NCBI RefSeq assembly: GCF_024623785.1
Contig: NZ_JANKBZ010000002.1
Location: 124,001 to 188,000, forward strand
Direction: 5' to 3'
DNA: 64,000 nt
Source of the DNA: Archangium lipolyticum
Lineage (GTDB): Bacteria > Myxococcota > Myxococcia > Myxococcales > Myxococcaceae
Made by a program: the position numbers and the translations under genes. Each line of letters begins with the position of its first letter. The stretch's first letter is position 1. This document shows positions 61,768-64,000 of the stretch, in pieces. The notes under the pieces are model-generated. The model saw only the letters and a program-made list of their open reading frames with translations. It had not been told where the DNA came from and did no database searches.

Positions 61768-64000
61768 CTACCCGGTCGTCCGCAAGCCGCCAGCGATGGC
61801 GTTGACCGTGAGCAGCAGCTGCGGGAGCAGGTGCTCGGCTTCGGCCTGCTTCTCTCCTTTCCGCAGCTCCCGCCACGTGCGCAACAGCTCCCGCTGCTGC
61901 TGGTGCAGCACACCCAGCCACGGCTGGCGCATGCGTAAGGTCTGGTAGATGTGGGGCCGGCACTCCTCCAGGGGGCCGCCCCAGATGGCCTCCAGCATGC
62001 GCCGCGTCCGCGCGTACTCGTCCTGGATCATCCCCATCACCCGCTCGCGGACGGCCCCATCCTCGACCAGGGCCGCGTACTCCCGCATCACCTCCACGTC
62101 CGCCGAGAGGATCGTCGTACTGACGTTGGTGAACACATACTTGCTCGGGTACCAGTCCAGGGCCTGCTCCTTCAGCAGGGCGAAGGCCTCGGGCTGAGCG
62201 CTCCGCAGGGCCTCCAGGGCACTGCCCACGCCATACCAGCCGGAGAGGAAGAAGCGGGCCTGGCTCCAGCTGAAGACCCAGGGGATGGCCCGCAGGTCCG
62301 CCAGGGTGCGCTTGCCGGTGCGCCGCGCCGGGCGTGAGCCGATCTTGCTGGATTCGATGACATCGATGGGGGTCGCCTGGGCGAAGAAGCCAATGAAACC
62401 CTCGCCCTGCACCAGCGCCTCGTAGGCGTGGCGGCTCGTCTCCGCCAACCCATCCATGAGGGGCTCGAGCGGGTGGGCCTTCCGCGCGCCATGCCGGGCC
62501 AGGAGCGTGGCCTCGGTCGTGCCCGCCAGGAGCAGCTCCAGGTTGTACACGGCGCTGATGAGGTTGGCGTACTTCTGGGAGATCGTCTCTCCCTGCTCGG
62601 TCATGCGCAGGTCGCCCTGGAACGAGGAGGGCGGCAGCGCGCTGAGGAAGCGGTGGGTGGGGCCAGCGCCACGGCTGATGGTGCCGCCTCGGCCATGGAA
62701 GAAGCGGAGGCGGACCCCATTGCGCTGGCCCTCCGCGGCCAATGCTTCCTGCGCGCGGTAGAGGCCCCACTGGCTGGCCAGGATGCCGCCGTCCTTGTTG
62801 CTGTCGCTGTAGCCGATCATCACCTGCTGCACCGGCTGCCCCTCGCCCGCAGCCTTCTTCTGCCAGGCCAGGCTGCGCTTCGTCAGCGGGTGCTCCAGGA
62901 AGGAGGAGAGGATCTCCGGGCTGCGCTTCAGGTCGTCAATGGTCTCGAAGAGGGGCACCACCTGCAGGTGGCACACCAGTCCCTTGGGCGTGTGGACGAC
63001 GAGCCCGGCCTCGCGCGCCAGCAGGTAGACGACGAGCAGGTCCGACAGGCTGCGCGTCATGCTGACGATCAACGAGCCCAGTCCGGCGGGGCCATAGGCC
63101 TTCAGGTGTCCGGCCAGGACGCGGTAGCACTCCAGCACCGCGTCCGCATGGGGGCCGATGGACGCTCCCGTGAGCGCGAACGGGCGGGGCGAGGCCAGCT
63201 CCCGCTCGAGGAAGGCCAGACGCCGTGCCTCGTCCCAATCGACGAAGTCCGCCCCCTCCAGGCCGGCCGCGGCGAGCAGCTCCCCCACGGCCAGGTCGTG
63301 GAAGTGGCTGTTCTGCCGGATGTCCAGGGCCGCCAGATGGAAACCAAAGGTCCGCACCGTGCGCAGGAGGGGCTGCACCTCGCTCCCGGCCAGCCGGCCC
63401 GCGCCAATGGCTATCAGTGACTCGCGCAGCAGGTCCAGGTCCGCGGCCAGCTCGGAGGCCTCCCGGTAGCGGCCGGGCTCGTCCTCGAGCCGCGCGGCCT
63501 CGGTGCGGCTCATGTCCAGCGGCAGCCGCGCCACCATCAGGTTGAGGAACTGCCGCCAGGGCTCGTCCGGGTTGCGCTGGACGGCCCGCCGGCCACGTTC
63601 ACCCAGCGGCTCCGCCATCTCGGTGATACGGGCCGTGAGCGCGGGGGGCACGGGCTGCAGCCGGTTGGAGAGGCTCAGCCGGGCGCTCAAGCCGATCAGC
63701 CGTTGATGGAGCACCGCGAGCGCGTTGAGCCGCAGCTCGCCGAGCGTGTGGTGGGTCACCTGCGCGGTGACGAACGGGTGTCCGTCCCGATCTCCACCCA
63801 CCCAATCACCAAAGGACAGGCGTGGCAGGTTGCGTGGGTTCCTCAGCGGCTCGGGGTCGAAGCCCACCGCCTCCCAGGCCTGCTGCAGCCGCCGGTCCAG
63901 CATGGGCAGTGCCTCGGGGAAGACGTTGCGCAGGTAGTGGATGACATTGCGCAGCTCGGAGGCCACGTCTGGCTTCTCGAGGAAGATCTCCCCGGTACGC
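61768..64000 (-). CDS. ppc: Phosphoenolpyruvate carboxylase, 5' end outside the window
   Basis: About 744 C-terminal residues of PEPC, usually about 880-950 long; the frame is open to the right edge, beginning RTGEIFLEKPDVASELRN. It fixes bicarbonate on PEP to form oxaloacetate. Visible blocks are LSFGDWVGGDRDGHPFVT (PEP binding), IGYSDSNKDGG (catalytic loop), RFFHGRGGTISRGAGP (the GRGG phosphate loop), MTEQGETISQKY and the C-terminal AIAGGLRTTG, which matches the conserved end N-x-I-A-x-G-(L/M)-R-x-T-G. It converges with the peroxiredoxin gene with three bases between the stops. Confidence 0.95.
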   Translation of the reverse strand, partial: RTGEIFLEKPDVASELRNVIHYLRNVFPEALPMLDRRLQQAWEAVGFDPEPLRNPRNLPRLSFGDWVGGDRDGHPFVTAQVTHHTLGELRLNALAVLHQRLIGLSARLSLSNRLQPVPPALTARITEMAEPLGERGRRAVQRNPDEPWRQFLNLMVARLPLDMSRTEAARLEDEPGRYREASELAADLDLLRESLIAIGAGRLAGSEVQPLLRTVRTFGFHLAALDIRQNSHFHDLAVGELLAAAGLEGADFVDWDEARRLAFLERELASPRPFALTGASIGPHADAVLECYRVLAGHLKAYGPAGLGSLIVSMTRSLSDLLVVYLLAREAGLVVHTPKGLVCHLQVVPLFETIDDLKRSPEILSSFLEHPLTKRSLAWQKKAAGEGQPVQQVMIGYSDSNKDGGILASQWGLYRAQEALAAEGQRNGVRLRFFHGRGGTISRGAGPTHRFLSALPPSSFQGDLRMTEQGETISQKYANLISAVYNLELLLAGTTEATLLARHGARKAHPLEPLMDGLAETSRHAYEALVQGEGFIGFFAQATPIDVIESSKIGSRPARRTGKRTLADLRAIPWVFSWSQARFFLSGWYGVGSALEALRSAQPEAFALLKEQALDWYPSKYVFTNVSTTILSADVEVMREYAALVEDGAVRERVMGMIQDEYARTRRMLEAIWGGPLEECRPHIYQTLRMRQPWLGVLHQQQRELLRTWRELRKGEKQAEAEHLLPQLLLTVNAIAGGLRTTG

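Overview
The window is dense, very GC-rich DNA from a myxobacterium, most likely the Cystobacter/Archangium/Myxococcus branch. Four copies of the myxobacterial paralogous family DUF2378 (TIGR02265), two Ser/Thr protein kinases, several histidine kinase/receiver proteins, a lipoprotein toxin that looks like a SitA-type polymorphic toxin, and many small lipoproteins all point there. No rRNA, tRNA, CRISPR array, transposase or phage gene was seen. Coding density is near 90 percent, and GC-driven antisense reading frames are abundant and were discarded.

Layout. 1-6 kb: a truncated response regulator, one lone and three tandem DUF2378 genes, a LysR regulator divergent from a quinone-oxidoreductase-like enzyme, and a HAD phosphatase. 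6-16 kb: TPR/DUF1444-like protein, DUF4230-like protein, 2OG-Fe(II) oxygenase, two methyltransferases (one strikingly like animal histamine N-methyltransferase), an exported amidohydrolase, DUF3060 protein, a di-haem lipoprotein, and a zinc-ribbon/membrane-protein pair. 16-20.8 kb: XRE-cupin regulator divergent from an SDR gene that overlaps a divergent QueA-like gene, a zinc alcohol dehydrogenase, and a polysaccharide deacetylase lipoprotein.

20.9-29.1 kb is the most interesting part. Two tandem 55-residue peptide genes (28457-28624 and 28837-29004, minus strand) were found by reading the sequence. Each has a textbook double-glycine leader (L-T/N-R-E-E-L-x-Q-A-T-G-G) and a short core ending in a shared IPGCCTQGCCE. 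They lie directly upstream of a 560-residue protein of unknown family. That gene is followed without gaps by a nucleotidyltransferase/HAD phosphatase/P-loop kinase fusion, a GHMP sugar kinase and a sedoheptulose-7-phosphate isomerase, together the set for making GDP-D-glycero-D-manno-heptose. Two glycosyltransferases converge on this operon. I infer a possible RiPP-like, perhaps glycosylated, peptide system; no dedicated exporter is visible here.

29-41 kb: ppx and ppk1 divergent across a region with 11-bp-spaced GTGAC repeats; a translationally coupled histidine kinase-KaiC-like ATPase-receiver module; a phospholipase-D-like protein; a Ser/Thr kinase; QueF; and a GAF histidine kinase ending in a receiver that lacks its phospho-acceptor. 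41-64 kb: an exported beta-propeller protein, gltB-gltD, a stand-alone RibD-type deaminase, a glutathione S-transferase, a SWIM/SNF2 helicase, a Cys-Gly-rich lipoprotein, a ChbG-like deacetylase, a TPR Ser/Thr kinase, the toxin/SUKH immunity pair, an amidohydrolase with an altered metal site, a peroxiredoxin, and PEP carboxylase running off the right edge. A CCCTCTCCC-N3-GGGAGAGGG palindrome recurs at three places.
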